Shown piece after piece: positions 8,134 to 16,365 of a stretch of DNA of 32,173 nucleotides. This stretch comes from a virus: IMG/VR virus record IMGVR_UViG_3300032018_000013, positions 1 to 32,173 of that record; one strand, 5' to 3'. Position numbers and translations under genes: made by a program. The notes beneath the pieces were generated by a model. The model was not told where the DNA came from, did not search any database, and saw nothing but the letters and a program-made list of their open reading frames with translations. The stretch's first letter is position 1, and the number at the start of each line of letters is the position of its first letter.

Positions 8134-8433
8134 CTATACCCCCTCTAGAAAGTCTACAAGTCTTCCAAACGGTATTGTTGGCAAGAATGTTGCCTTCTTC
8201 TTAATCAAGCTTATTTCTTCCGAAGTTAAATCAATCACATCATCTTCACTCATAATCTTCTTCAACAGCGTCCAACACTTCATCTTCTGTTCGATGTCCT
8301 GAGAATCATCTCTAGCAAGAGATGCCAAGATAGCATTCCGATAAGTGATCTCAGTATTATCGCCAGCAAAAACCATCGGTTCACCATTCAATCCCAACAT
8401 GACCTTGTCCAAGTCTTCTTTCTTAAACTTCAT
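8134..8433 (-). CDS. Hypothetical protein (99 aa)
   Basis: A 99-residue protein with an excellent ribosome site (GAGGAGGGATAAG before ATG). The sequence is mainly helical, with a loop-rich start (GLNGEPMVFAGDNTEITYRN), a middle like a chaperone-type helix pair (QKMKCWTLLKKIMSEDDVIDLTSEEISLIKK) and a short hydrophobic end (TIPFGRLVDFLEGV). Proteins of this layout occur in the fibre/lysis region of many Gram-positive phages. I know of no established function and assign none. Confidence 0.6.
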   Translation of the reverse strand: MKFKKEDLDKVMLGLNGEPMVFAGDNTEITYRNAILASLARDDSQDIEQKMKCWTLLKKIMSEDDVIDLTSEEISLIKKKATFLPTIPFGRLVDFLEGV

Positions 8434-8434
8434 C

Positions 8435-8854
8435 TTATCCCTCCTCTGTTAAGAATACGTGGTTACCAATTTCTGCCGCTACCTTCAATTTATTTGCCCA
8501 AGAGGGACGCTTGTTGGAGTAATACAAACTCTTGGTCATATAGTATCTGGCGTCCCCCACTTCATCCAAGAGGACTCTGCCATTCAGAACATTATCCGCT
8601 ATCTCGTAGAATGTAGAAGGAATATCACTCTCACCCCTCAATGCCGCCTGCAAGATAGGATAATTAGGATCATTCTTGTTCCAGCAGGAGAACTGATAAG
8701 GCCGTAGACACTCAGTAGCAGGGTAGGTATTATTAGCCAGGGCACGATTGCGAATGACTTGTGCTACAGCAACCTGCCCTTCATAGGGTTCGCCCCTAGC
8801 CTCACCGTATACTGTTAATCCAGTAACCTTAACATCAATTGGTCTTATCTCCAT
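8435..8854 (-). CDS. SleB-type cell-wall hydrolase (endolysin)
   Basis: A 139-residue protein with the hallmark of the SleB/Hydrolase_2 family: VYGEARGEPYEGQVAVAQVI at about 15-34, where the first Glu (E18) is the expected catalytic acid, followed by NRALANN, a Phe-Ser-Cys-Trp loop (YQFSCWNKNDPNYP) and a late YYM/SLYYSN segment. Members cleave the peptidoglycan glycan strand, mostly as spore-cortex lytic enzymes, and the domain is reused by phages as endolysin. There is no signal peptide, which fits export through a holin; the holin-like gene lies two genes upstream. The protein is only the catalytic domain, with no separate wall-binding domain. Confidence 0.85.
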   Translation of the reverse strand: MEIRPIDVKVTGLTVYGEARGEPYEGQVAVAQVIRNRALANNTYPATECLRPYQFSCWNKNDPNYPILQAALRGESDIPSTFYEIADNVLNGRVLLDEVGDARYYMTKSLYYSNKRPSWANKLKVAAEIGNHVFLTEEG

Positions 8855-9134
8855 AGGCCTTTACCTTCTGTAATGCCATTTCTACTGCTAAATTTAGGAC
8901 AGAGAGCCCAACATCTATCCCAATATTCTTAGCAGCATCTCCGAGCTGCTTAACAGCCTCTGTTCTCTTTTGCTCGGAAGTGAGGGTGTTGTTCTGCGCA
9001 AGCTTTGTGACAATATCTACCGCCATGGGTAGAAGCTTCTCCAGATATTCAACGATTCCCCGCTCGAACAGCGAGAGGATAAACCTCTCCAACCAAGTAA
9101 GCTTAGCTAAAATCAACTGTTTAATGTTATTCAT
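8835..9134 (-). CDS. Holin-associated or accessory lysis protein (99 aa)
   Basis: A 99-residue protein between holin and lysin, overlapping both by a few bases. It is helical, with an N-terminal amphipathic segment (LAKLTWLERFILSLFERGIVEYLEKLLPMAVDIVTKL), a polar Glu/Lys/Arg loop around 50-70 and a C-terminal hydrophobic helix (VGLSVLNLAVEMALQKVK). Neither hydrophobic stretch is a convincing full membrane span. Position suggests a lysis accessory or second holin component. The sequence resembles small phage holin-like proteins only loosely. Confidence 0.5.
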   Translation of the reverse strand: MNNIKQLILAKLTWLERFILSLFERGIVEYLEKLLPMAVDIVTKLAQNNTLTSEQKRTEAVKQLGDAAKNIGIDVGLSVLNLAVEMALQKVKAYGDKTN

Positions 9135-9372
9135 TCTGCTTTCCCCCTATCGGTCTCTTGGTTATCAACCTCAATGCCAGATTAACTAAAGCAAACAACC
9201 CAAGCCCTATTGTCTGTATGTCCTGCTGAGATGTTATGCCTCCCGTTTTGTAGTCCACGACAGCAGCAATAAGAGCAGCTATATTGAGCCATATGGTCTT
9301 GCTATAATACCAACTCTTATTGCTACCGATCTCGTGCCCGATGTCAAAAATCTCTTTAATTATTCGCCACAT
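9127..9372 (-). CDS. Putative holin (81 aa)
   Basis: An 81-residue protein with two hydrophobic helices: IWLNIAALIAAVVDY (about 27-41) and IQTIGLGLFALVNLALRLIT (about 54-73), separated by a short Gly/Thr turn and ending in a charged tail (KRPIGGKQNE). The W-SKTIW start and the ALVNLALRLITKRPI end are typical of a phage holin-like family in Gram-positive phages. I chose the ATG at 9372 because AAGGAG lies about ten bases upstream; the TTG at 9381 is too close to that site. The lysin is two genes downstream, so a holin role follows, but pore formation cannot be shown from sequence. Confidence 0.7.
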   Translation of the reverse strand: MWRIIKEIFDIGHEIGSNKSWYYSKTIWLNIAALIAAVVDYKTGGITSQQDIQTIGLGLFALVNLALRLITKRPIGGKQNE

Positions 9373-11281
9373 GTTCTGCAAGCTCCTTCACTGCTTTAAA
9401 CAACAATGCCAACATATCCAGAATATTTATTGAGCACTTACCGTCTTCTTCGTTTACTGTTACACCCATCGGGAATACATCTTTCACATAGTTAGCTATG
9501 AACCCAACATGCTCCCTCTGGTCTACCTTGAATAAGTATTTATAAACATCTATGCTCTTTATCAAGTTGAGTGCGGAGTCGGAGAATAGTTCGATGTTTT
9601 CCTTCATAGATATGTCGGATCCCTGATAGACAGTCCCCGCTACACTAAGATTGTCGTAAAGCAATACTGTCCTAGTTGTGCTACCAGCCCCAAATATAAA
9701 GAACAGGCCGTTACTAGTTAATCCTATTGTGCTGTCATGATCTGGATCTCCCCACGAGATCTTATTACCTTCCCCACTTGTCGGCATAAGAATGCAGGCG
9801 GAACCTGAGAAATTGTTGTAACCATTGCGGAAGTTCAACCCATAAGTATCTGAAGACGTGGTCTGAATGTCTATATGTCGGAATGTCGGAGTAGAGGGTA
9901 AGGAAATATTCCCGGATATTGTCCCGCTTACAGTAAGATTCCCGCTTATATAGGCATTCCCAGTCATGATTGTATCATCATACATATATATAGTTCTTCT
10001 TCCGCCGTAAGCAGCATCAGCTCTACCAGAGATTACAAAGTGACCCGTCGAGTTCTGAATCCCTATAAGACTATTATCATATGCTGGATCACCCCAAGAA
10101 ATAAACGTTCCCTTCCCGGACATGGGCATAAGAATTGCAGCTTGATTAAATCCAGAGGATCCTCTTAGGTTGATTCCGTAATCCTGAGCGACCGATGTAT
10201 TCAATGCAAAACCGACAGAAGTGGTATAACCATGGACAATCAAATTCTCATAAACATGAGTATCTCTCGATACACCGTTGGACTTACCAGCTATAATAAA
10301 CTGGCCAAGAGAAGAGGAAATACCGATCAGACAATCATACGGATTGGTGTTTCCCCAGTTTATAAACGACCCGTCACCACCCGTCGGCATCAGGATAGCT
10401 GACTGGGTAAATCCATTGGAATTCCTGAAGTTTATCCCATAATCTTGATTAGCGTCTGCATTGATATCGATCTTTTTAACACCAATCGTGCTGGGCACTT
10501 GGTAGACAACATTACCAGTGATTGTTCCCGTTACATTCAAGTTGCCATTTATGGTTACATCATCCCACATCCCAATTTGGCGCCTATTACCCTTTGTAGG
10601 ATCAGGCTTACCAGCAATTACCAGAGTATTACCCTGAGATAGCGATACGCCAATAAGAGTGTTATCATACGGAGGATCACCCCATGAGATGAAGTTGCCC
10701 TTGACCCCACCAGTCGGCATAAGAATATAAGCACCAGAACAATCAACAGCACCGCTTCTTAGATCTATCAAGCTAGTCTGATTGGTCTGTGGAGCTAATC
10801 TTATGGAAATCGGAATCAGCTGTCCACCAATATTGACATCATCATACAGATTGATTACTCTCCTTCCGCTGCTGTTATACCGCCCGATAATCATAAAGTC
10901 ACCAGAGGAGTCCACCCCTATCTTAGATTCTCCGACACCCCAACCTCCAGATGTAGGCTGCCACTGAATAGCTGAGCCAGGAACACCAACCGGCATCTTG
11001 ATAGCAGCCTGGTAAAATCCGGACGCATTAGGAGATAGATCTATACCAAAATTGATCCTATTCGGATTGGAAACCGTAACAGAGTTTACAGTAATATCTC
11101 CAGATACAGCCCCACCTCCGCCACCTGGGATGTAGCTAGACTTTATCCTCCCAGAAAGAGGCGTGCCATTCTCAAATACGTCTGATAGCGCCTGGAAATT
11201 CTCATTAGCCTTCTGCAGGTCGTCTCTAACCTGTGTGGGGCTTGTCCCATCATAGTTAAATGGCGTGCTATACCAACCCAT
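9356..11281 (-). CDS. Tail fibre/spike 1 with five sequence repeats and S74 chaperone
   Basis: A 641-residue fibre. After an N-terminal attachment region (about 1-60, ending in a Gly-rich hinge IPGGGGGAVSG) it has five diverged units. Each has AAILMPTGG, FISWGDPAYDNSLIGI, a GHFVISGR-type strand and an RRTIYMYDD turn, at about 92-152, 183-245, 292-350, 380-440 and 496-549. The C-terminus is a peptidase S74 intramolecular chaperone from about 554 (QGSDISMKENIE), with S555 and K560 as the expected Ser-Lys dyad and a helical tail (LALLFKAVKELAEHV). The units probably form a trimeric beta shaft. A single related unit occurs in the protein at 12257-13027. GGAGG lies eight bases before the ATG. Confidence 0.85.
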   Translation of the reverse strand: MGWYSTPFNYDGTSPTQVRDDLQKANENFQALSDVFENGTPLSGRIKSSYIPGGGGGAVSGDITVNSVTVSNPNRINFGIDLSPNASGFYQAAIKMPVGVPGSAIQWQPTSGGWGVGESKIGVDSSGDFMIIGRYNSSGRRVINLYDDVNIGGQLIPISIRLAPQTNQTSLIDLRSGAVDCSGAYILMPTGGVKGNFISWGDPPYDNTLIGVSLSQGNTLVIAGKPDPTKGNRRQIGMWDDVTINGNLNVTGTITGNVVYQVPSTIGVKKIDINADANQDYGINFRNSNGFTQSAILMPTGGDGSFINWGNTNPYDCLIGISSSLGQFIIAGKSNGVSRDTHVYENLIVHGYTTSVGFALNTSVAQDYGINLRGSSGFNQAAILMPMSGKGTFISWGDPAYDNSLIGIQNSTGHFVISGRADAAYGGRRTIYMYDDTIMTGNAYISGNLTVSGTISGNISLPSTPTFRHIDIQTTSSDTYGLNFRNGYNNFSGSACILMPTSGEGNKISWGDPDHDSTIGLTSNGLFFIFGAGSTTRTVLLYDNLSVAGTVYQGSDISMKENIELFSDSALNLIKSIDVYKYLFKVDQREHVGFIANYVKDVFPMGVTVNEEDGKCSINILDMLALLFKAVKELAEHVANN

Positions 11282-11293
11282 ATCTCATGCCTC

Positions 11294-11659
11294 CTAGCTC
11301 TGTTTCTTTACCTTCAAGATCAGTCCTCCAGCGTTTATCACAAACGTTACACCTGTGATTATACTAAGAGCAGAATCCATTGTAAAGGTGTAGAGCTTAT
11401 TGCCGGCACTGTCGAAGAAGTAAATCTCATTTATACTTCCCCAATCTCCGGTTGCACTAGGGAAAGGAATCTGAGAAGAATTCTTGTAATAGTAGTAAGA
11501 TACATCTTCCGAGTCAAACACAAACAAACCAGAGGAAACATTCACCCTAGCATAACCGTTGCCAACCTTCTCTGTCCCATTGTATCCTAGCCCGACAGAA
11601 GCAATGTTGTTCATATCGCTTATAATCTTATCAGATACTGTCTTTGTTAGAACTAACAT
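11294..11659 (-). CDS. Fibre-region protein of a common phage family (121 aa)
   Basis: A 121-residue protein with GNGYARVNVS (about 32-41) and ATGDWGSINEIYFFDSAGNK (about 69-88). This pair, a GYAR strand followed by a GDWG-I--FG/FFDAAGG strand, characterises a small beta-sandwich family that recurs next to phage fibre genes. Members are thought to be virion components, but I know of no defined activity. It has a good ribosome site (GGAGGATAGG) and lies between two fibre-region genes in the same operon. Confidence 0.6.
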   Translation of the reverse strand: MLVLTKTVSDKIISDMNNIASVGLGYNGTEKVGNGYARVNVSSGLFVFDSEDVSYYYYKNSSQIPFPSATGDWGSINEIYFFDSAGNKLYTFTMDSALSIITGVTFVINAGGLILKVKKQS

Positions 11660-11660
11660 C

Positions 11661-12260
11661 CTATCCTCCTATGCAATAATAAACATTGTTGTTCGTATCG
11701 CAAAAAGCTACATCGGAAAATGTAAACAATGGATGAGATAAAGACAATTCGTAAATATCAACCCCAGAACACAACCCATAGGTATTCTGATTGCCATCAC
11801 TGAACATACCTAATTCGCAAGCGTCTACCTCAGAATCTACTAAATTACCAGAAACATCCACAATATAACTGGTAGCATCATTATAAGTCATAGCGAATCC
11901 GAGAGCAAGCCCACCAACAGAAATGCTACTGACATTGCTAAGATAGACACTACCGCTGAAAGATTCGCATCCTATAGTAAGACTACCAACCGGAATATTG
12001 GTTACAAACGATACCCCTGTAACAGACCCAGAAAGAATAAACACATTCTTTGTAGACACATTGTTTGGATCCGGCATCCATAAAAGCAGATACCAAAGGA
12101 AGGGATGATCGACATTGAATCCAGCTACAACAGATACCTCTACCCACCAAGTGGTGTATTGCGTCCAGACGGGACGATCTGTCCACTTACCTCTTCTGAT
12201 TGTATACCCTAGAGGAGATTCAATACCTTCGTAGTTTCTAGATTGCCAATCGCCTATCAC
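11661..12260 (-). CDS. Fibre-region hypothetical protein (199 aa, GTG start)
   Basis: A 199-residue, beta-rich protein (many Val/Ser/Gly strands such as GSVTGVSFVTNIPVGSLTIG). Its N-terminus (YTIRRGKWTDRPVWTQYTTWW) contains a W-RPVW--YTTW pattern that also occurs in the adaptor at 3334-3954 (WFDRPTWNLYTTWYI). The start is a GTG with GGAGG eight bases upstream, overlapping the stop of the preceding gene as GTGA; no nearer ATG fits. It probably contributes to the tail-fibre assembly. I do not recognise a family. Confidence 0.6.
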   Translation of the reverse strand: MIGDWQSRNYEGIESPLGYTIRRGKWTDRPVWTQYTTWWVEVSVVAGFNVDHPFLWYLLLWMPDPNNVSTKNVFILSGSVTGVSFVTNIPVGSLTIGCESFSGSVYLSNVSSISVGGLALGFAMTYNDATSYIVDVSGNLVDSEVDACELGMFSDGNQNTYGLCSGVDIYELSLSHPLFTFSDVAFCDTNNNVYYCIGG

Positions 12261-13027
12261 ATTCCTAGCCTCCGCCTGATTTCATCCAGTTCCGCTAGTA
12301 TATCCCTGCCGGATACAAACAGTCGATCATACACGTCTACCCTTCTGTAATTAGACCCTGCGTAAGGCCTACCTACAATAGCAAACTGGCCAGGGAAGGA
12401 AGGCTCGGTGGAATTCGTTAAGACACCTATATAGGAATCATGCCCCCAATTGCCACTATCCGGAACCCAATGGATAAGAGAAGAGTAATACTGCCCACTA
12501 CCAGGGAGAACAATCGCTCCCTTAGAACAGCCTACACCACTTCCAGCACTGAACCAGGACATGTCTATACACGCTTCCACATTGGAATGAATGAGCTTCT
12601 GAGAGAAGTAAATACCCGTCATATGGAAATCCGAAAGGTCTATCCCGTCCTGCCAGTAGCCCATTACATGTATAGCACAAGAGCAGGGCTTGGCTGCCTC
12701 GTTCGTAGCTGTGCAAAGATGCAAGCCGCAGATAAATGGATCCGGGATCTCTGTCCTGGCAGGTTTAACATTGACCCTCGTTGTATTAGCATCCAGCTCT
12801 AGAGCTATACAAACCTTCCCGCCAGCATCGGAGGTAACTACAAAATTTGCACCCCAGATGTATTGCCTGCCGTTGTGATCGTCTATGTCTGAAAAAATGT
12901 TTACAATGTTGTTCTTGGCTGGATTAGGAATGTTCGGATTGTCAGATGTGCGAACAAATACACCTACTGCCTGCCTTACATCTATAGTGTTAATATTGCT
13001 ATAGACTACAACAGGATTCCCGCTCAA
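12257..13027 (-). CDS. Fibre-related protein carrying one fibre-repeat unit (256 aa)
   Basis: A protein whose last 90 residues match the repeat unit of fibre 1: GAIVLPGSGQ, LIHWVPDSGNWGHDSYIGVL, GQFAIVGRPYAGSNYRRVDV and an RLFVSG end, followed by a short helix (DILAELDEIRRRLGM) that could trimerise. The first half is beta-rich with an extra Cys cluster (FICGLHLCTATNEAAKPCSC). I start it at the TTG at 13027, seven bases after a GGAGG site and just past the portal stop. A longer frame to 13078 would overlap the portal and has no better site. It is probably a short fibre or a connector that packs against fibre 1. Confidence 0.65.
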   Translation of the reverse strand: MSGNPVVVYSNINTIDVRQAVGVFVRTSDNPNIPNPAKNNIVNIFSDIDDHNGRQYIWGANFVVTSDAGGKVCIALELDANTTRVNVKPARTEIPDPFICGLHLCTATNEAAKPCSCAIHVMGYWQDGIDLSDFHMTGIYFSQKLIHSNVEACIDMSWFSAGSGVGCSKGAIVLPGSGQYYSSLIHWVPDSGNWGHDSYIGVLTNSTEPSFPGQFAIVGRPYAGSNYRRVDVYDRLFVSGRDILAELDEIRRRLGM

Positions 13028-13040
13028 AGAAGCACCTCCA

Positions 13041-14516
13041 TTACTTCCCTTCTTCCCGCTCTTTGGCTTCCTGAACAAATGCCGCCTCCCTCGCTCTCTG
13101 TATCATAACTTTTATCCTGTCTTTGTGTGGAATCGGCAGTAATTCTATCGCTACCTCCGGTGGTATAAGACCACGTGCGTTTAATTCCAGGACGAGTGTA
13201 GTAAAGTTCTGCAAGAGGACAGGAGATGTAGTATGAGCATATACCTCTACCCTAAGAGGTGTCTTTGCTAAAAGAGGAAACTTATCTGTGCATAAGACCT
13301 TATACATGGCATACAACGTCATCACCCGTTCGATAAACTGCTCAAACTTGAGTGCACGAACTATTACTTCCGAAGAGGAGAATTGAGATGCTAAAAGAGC
13401 ATGCGTGTAAGACCTTACATTCTTAGCACTGTGACCAAGCATGATCTCAGATATGCCAATAGTATCTAAGATGTTTCGCTCATACCGATCAGACAAAGTG
13501 GAGAGAACGCCTGGATCTATTTTAGGAACAACTTCCTCTACAGCCATGTCCGGGCTGTCTACGAGCACTACACCAGAAGGTTTACGGAGTTCGTTTACTA
13601 CGTCTTCTCTTGTTAAGAGACCTTGGAAAGACTTCAGAATAACCGGAGGATATGCTAGTCTCTCTACCAGAGAGGGAAGCTGTTCTTCTATATCATTTAT
13701 CCCTTCCTGCGCAGGTATGCACTGCTCGCCGTTTACAAAACCATAGATGTTCCCAGGAAGGTAAGATGGAACATAGAAGGCAAAAGGATGATCGGATACG
13801 AATGGGGATTTGAAATGGTCACGGATTGTATAATCTAAACCCAGTGTGGCCACATAACACGAGCCCTCTCCTGGATCCTTATACCAGACCTCATAGACCT
13901 CATAATACTCGTTCGGATTTAAGTCTACAATCCTTGTGAGCTCGTCCGTGGCACCGACTACATCAAAAAACCTGCTAAAAGGAGAAACAGTCCTGTCCGG
14001 AATAGATACAGCACCGAAGCGCTTCTCATACTCGTCTTTACCCATGCGGAGCACATAAACAAGAATCTGTGAGTCGTCGTCCATCTCTAGATCCGGATAA
14101 TAAAAGAGAATATCAAAGGGAAAAACTGGGCGGAATTTTACGCCATCCTTTCTAGGCTCTACACGGAGGCCAATGAAGCCCCAGAGCTCGCCTAGTTTGG
14201 CTAGGTCATATAGAATGACATCTACGCCCTCTCTGTAAAAGCCATCTTGCACTTCCTTCAGTAAAGCATCCGATACATCTGGCTGGAGTTCAAAGATGAC
14301 ATTGTCGGAACGATAGATCAAAGAGGAGATTAAATTGATATACCTGCGGAGGACGTTTTTGGATGTCCGGATGTCTATGAATGACTCTAAGACACGCAAG
14401 TATCTGTCCACTAGGGCAGGACGCCTGGCTATGCAGGTAGATACTATCTCCCGAAGCTCTTCCTCAGATTTGCGCCTGTCTTGCCTGATAAACTTCTCAG
14501 ACTCCACTACTTTCAT
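13041..14516 (-). CDS. Portal protein
   Basis: A 491-residue protein in an ATGA overlap with the gene before it. It has the usual portal layout: helical N-terminus with Arg-rich stretches (RQDRRKSEEELREI), a wing of beta strands (YDLAKLGELWGFIGLRVEPR, FRPVFPFDILFYYPD), a clip/stem part around FAFYVPSYLPGNIYGFVNG and a long helical end (LKFEQFIERVMTLYAMYKVL, RIKVMIQRAREAAFV). The segments IPAQEGINDIEEQLPSLVER and NILDTIGISEIMLGHSAKN are typical of podovirus/siphovirus portals. It forms the dodecameric DNA gate through which terminase packages DNA. In this genome the terminase gene is about 16 kb away. Confidence 0.85.
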   Translation of the reverse strand: MKVVESEKFIRQDRRKSEEELREIVSTCIARRPALVDRYLRVLESFIDIRTSKNVLRRYINLISSLIYRSDNVIFELQPDVSDALLKEVQDGFYREGVDVILYDLAKLGELWGFIGLRVEPRKDGVKFRPVFPFDILFYYPDLEMDDDSQILVYVLRMGKDEYEKRFGAVSIPDRTVSPFSRFFDVVGATDELTRIVDLNPNEYYEVYEVWYKDPGEGSCYVATLGLDYTIRDHFKSPFVSDHPFAFYVPSYLPGNIYGFVNGEQCIPAQEGINDIEEQLPSLVERLAYPPVILKSFQGLLTREDVVNELRKPSGVVLVDSPDMAVEEVVPKIDPGVLSTLSDRYERNILDTIGISEIMLGHSAKNVRSYTHALLASQFSSSEVIVRALKFEQFIERVMTLYAMYKVLCTDKFPLLAKTPLRVEVYAHTTSPVLLQNFTTLVLELNARGLIPPEVAIELLPIPHKDRIKVMIQRAREAAFVQEAKEREEGK

Positions 14517-14770
14517 AGCTCGCCCTTCTTGATGCCAGACTTGCCGTAAGCTTCATATCTAATCGGGTTGGACTTAAACACATCCGCTACAGCAGAAAAA
14601 TCTTCTACATGCGCTTCCTTGCTAAGAAGAGAACGAGCTTCGGACATGTCTATATAGCCAGGAGAGGAAAGCAACTTCTGATTCTGTTTAGCCTGATACC
14701 GGCCCTCCTCACACTGCTCCAATAACCGTTCCTGCAAAGGAGAACGCTTGCCTTTTACAATGATATACAT
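14513..14770 (-). CDS. Small hypothetical protein before portal (85 aa)
   Basis: First gene of the minus-strand virion operon. The frame can also be read from a GTG at 14776, but that codon is part of the AGGAGGTG ribosome site, so I take the ATG at 14770, five bases after GGAGG. The peptide is hydrophilic and probably helical (KRSPLQERLLEQCEEGRYQA, DFSAVADVFKSNPIRYEAYG) and ends in KKGEL, overlapping the portal start as ATGA. No family is recognised. A small-terminase role cannot be claimed from this sequence. Confidence 0.6.
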   Translation of the reverse strand: MYIIVKGKRSPLQERLLEQCEEGRYQAKQNQKLLSSPGYIDMSEARSLLSKEAHVEDFSAVADVFKSNPIRYEAYGKSGIKKGEL

Positions 14771-14819
14771 ACGCACCTCCTAGACTAATCCAATATAACA
14801 ATAACAAAAAGGAAGAAAA

Positions 14820-14871
14820 AAAGCAAGAGAAAAATGAAATGCCCGATAGGCAAGAACTTAACCTACCGGGC
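14820..14871 (-). terminator. Leader terminator/attenuator ahead of the virion operon
   Basis: Read on the minus strand, GCCCGGTAGG (14871-14862) pairs with CCTATCGGGC (14850-14841) around an 11-base loop, and the stem is followed by T-rich sequence (ATTTCATTTTTCTC). One pair is G-U in the minus-strand RNA but would be an A-C mismatch in the plus-strand RNA, so the element is built for leftward transcripts. It sits about 70 bases before the first virion gene, where a terminator would block late transcription unless passed by antitermination. Confidence 0.6.
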
Positions 14872-15018
14872 AAAACTGCTTGATCCTAAGCCTCTCCCCG
14901 GGGATATAATGGACAAAGAGCAGGAAAAGTCAAGGGGAATTTTACTGGTGGGGGGAGGGATCACACGGCGCCCAACAGTAGCATCCGAGCCGTCCCGATG
15001 GCGTAGTGCGCACTCTGC

Positions 15019-15087
15019 GAATGATCGTTCAGTCACGCAAGGAATGACCGGGTAGTCGCTATGTGAATGACCATTCAGTCACCCAAG
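15019..15087. repeat. Two 23-bp direct repeats with near-palindromic core
   Basis: 15019-15041 and 15065-15087 share 20 of 23 bases. Each starts with a near-palindromic 12-mer (GAATGATCGTTC or GAATGACCATTC) followed by AGTCAC-CAAG. The starts are 46 bp apart. A partial copy (ATCATTCAGTC) occurs at 15648-15658. The form suits a dimeric DNA-binding protein. They lie on the late-operon side of the control region. Confidence 0.6.
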
Positions 15088-15567
15088 CGGAGAAAAACAA
15101 AGTTTCCCAACGAAACTTAACGAGCGCCAGGTAAGGCTTACGTGAAGCTTAGGAATGATTATCGTTATCGATATAGTAAGCCGAACACAAACAAAACAAA
15201 GATTTGCTAACAACTAGTAATTGCAAAGAACAAGTTAGCCGAACAATAAGCAAGGAAGCAATCGATAATCGCTCTTGTCTGCAAAGAGAAGCAATTGTTC
15301 GCTCAATCCAGAAGCTAGTGGAAAACCAAGAAGAAAGTTAGCCAAAGTTAGCTAGGCCTAAGCCGAATAGCTAAGCACAAACAAAAACAAGAAAAGATAA
15401 AACGACTAGGAGAAGAAAGACTAAGCTAAGCAAAGCAACCGAACAACCCTTAGGCTAACCACTAGAAAGCACAAACAATCGTTAGTCACTAACGCTTAGG
15501 CTTAGGTTGCTAACCTGACTAGGGAAGAAACTACGAAACTATGAAACTATGATTGACTATGATGAGC

Positions 15568-15692
15568 CTTAAACAAGCGTTTAAGATGATCTAAACCATT
15601 GGAATTGTTAGGGAAATATGAAATTTTGCGATCTAGTTGATAATAATTATCATTCAGTCTTAAACAAGCGTTTAAGGTGGTCTAAGTTATTG
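15568..15692. repeat. Two 34-bp direct repeats containing CTTAAA-TTTAAG palindrome
   Basis: 15568-15601 and 15659-15692 match at 29 of 34 positions, and all five differences are transitions. Each begins with CTTAAACAAGCGTTTAAG, a 6-bp inverted pair around six bases. The starts are 91 bp apart. A half copy (CTTAAACAAG) occurs near 15832. They lie at the point where the A/T strand bias of the region changes, as iterons or operator sites at an origin might. Confidence 0.65.
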
Positions 15693-16080
15693 AAAATACT
15701 AAGAGAACCGGCAAAATTGGGTTTTCCCTTCTTCCCTAGACCCCGGGGGTTTTAGGAAACGTGGTAACTTATTGACTAAGAACGGGTAGTTGTTCGTCTT
15801 TGTTAATCTAATCAAATACTTAGATTTTGTTCTTAAACAAGACGACTATATTACTTGAATGGAATTTATCAATGATTCCAGGTAGTTAGATTATGGCCAT
15901 AGTTTTTGGGGTAACTTGACAAACCGTAGTCGACTATGATGGGAAGCTAGATTCCACTAGGGCGTCTTTGGAATGTCAAGAAAATTGATACATAGTTTCT
16001 ATACTCTAGGGGGATAATACCTTTCTTCACTAAGTCAATTCACCAAGGGAGAAAATACTAACTAGCAAGAAGAATAGCGA

Positions 16081-16365
16081 ATTTTCCCTTCCTAGTCAAT
16101 AGAAAAAGGGATTTTCCCTTCCTAGCAAGAAAGTTTTCTACCTAGCCGATGACTAGCTGAGGGTTTATGCCAAGGGAAGACTTCTCTCTTGCAAGACAGG
16201 GACATTTCCCTTCCTAGCACCGTCTATTTTCCTGCCTAGTCGATAACACTCGAACGGGGTGTGTTTGCTCACTCGAACGGCGAATTGCTCTCACACTCGG
16301 CTACTACTTCCGAACGTGCCCGGTTTCTCTTCCCAGCTGAGGGCATATACTTGCCTAGGTGATAA
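16081..16365. repeat. Degenerate iterons, TTTTCC-T-CCTAG(T/C)CGATAA
   Basis: CCTAG cores at 16091, 16121, 16141, 16213, 16235 and 16354 are preceded by TTTTCCCT-like pyrimidine runs, and several are followed by CGATRA (16141, 16235, 16354). A relaxed copy lies near 15721 and a distant one at 18159. In the left arm the same motif occurs reversed, at 15396-15420 and 15517-15531. ACTCGAACGG (16249, 16272) and AGCTGAGGG (16155, 16335) are also each repeated. Spacing is irregular, so this is a family of sites rather than a clean tandem array. Confidence 0.5.

Noticed and set aside
14878-14905. TTGATC with TATAAT on the plus strand as a promoter
   Set aside because: The spacer is 19 bases and the -35 box is weak; no plus-strand gene follows for more than 2 kb.
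14834-15055. 73-codon plus-strand frame at the left of the control region
   Set aside because: It spans the leader terminator stem and palindromic repeats, has no ribosome site and has no protein-like pattern.
15396-16365. CRISPR array in the repeat-rich region
   Set aside because: Repeats are degenerate, differ in orientation and have irregular spacing; there are no uniform spacers or cas genes.
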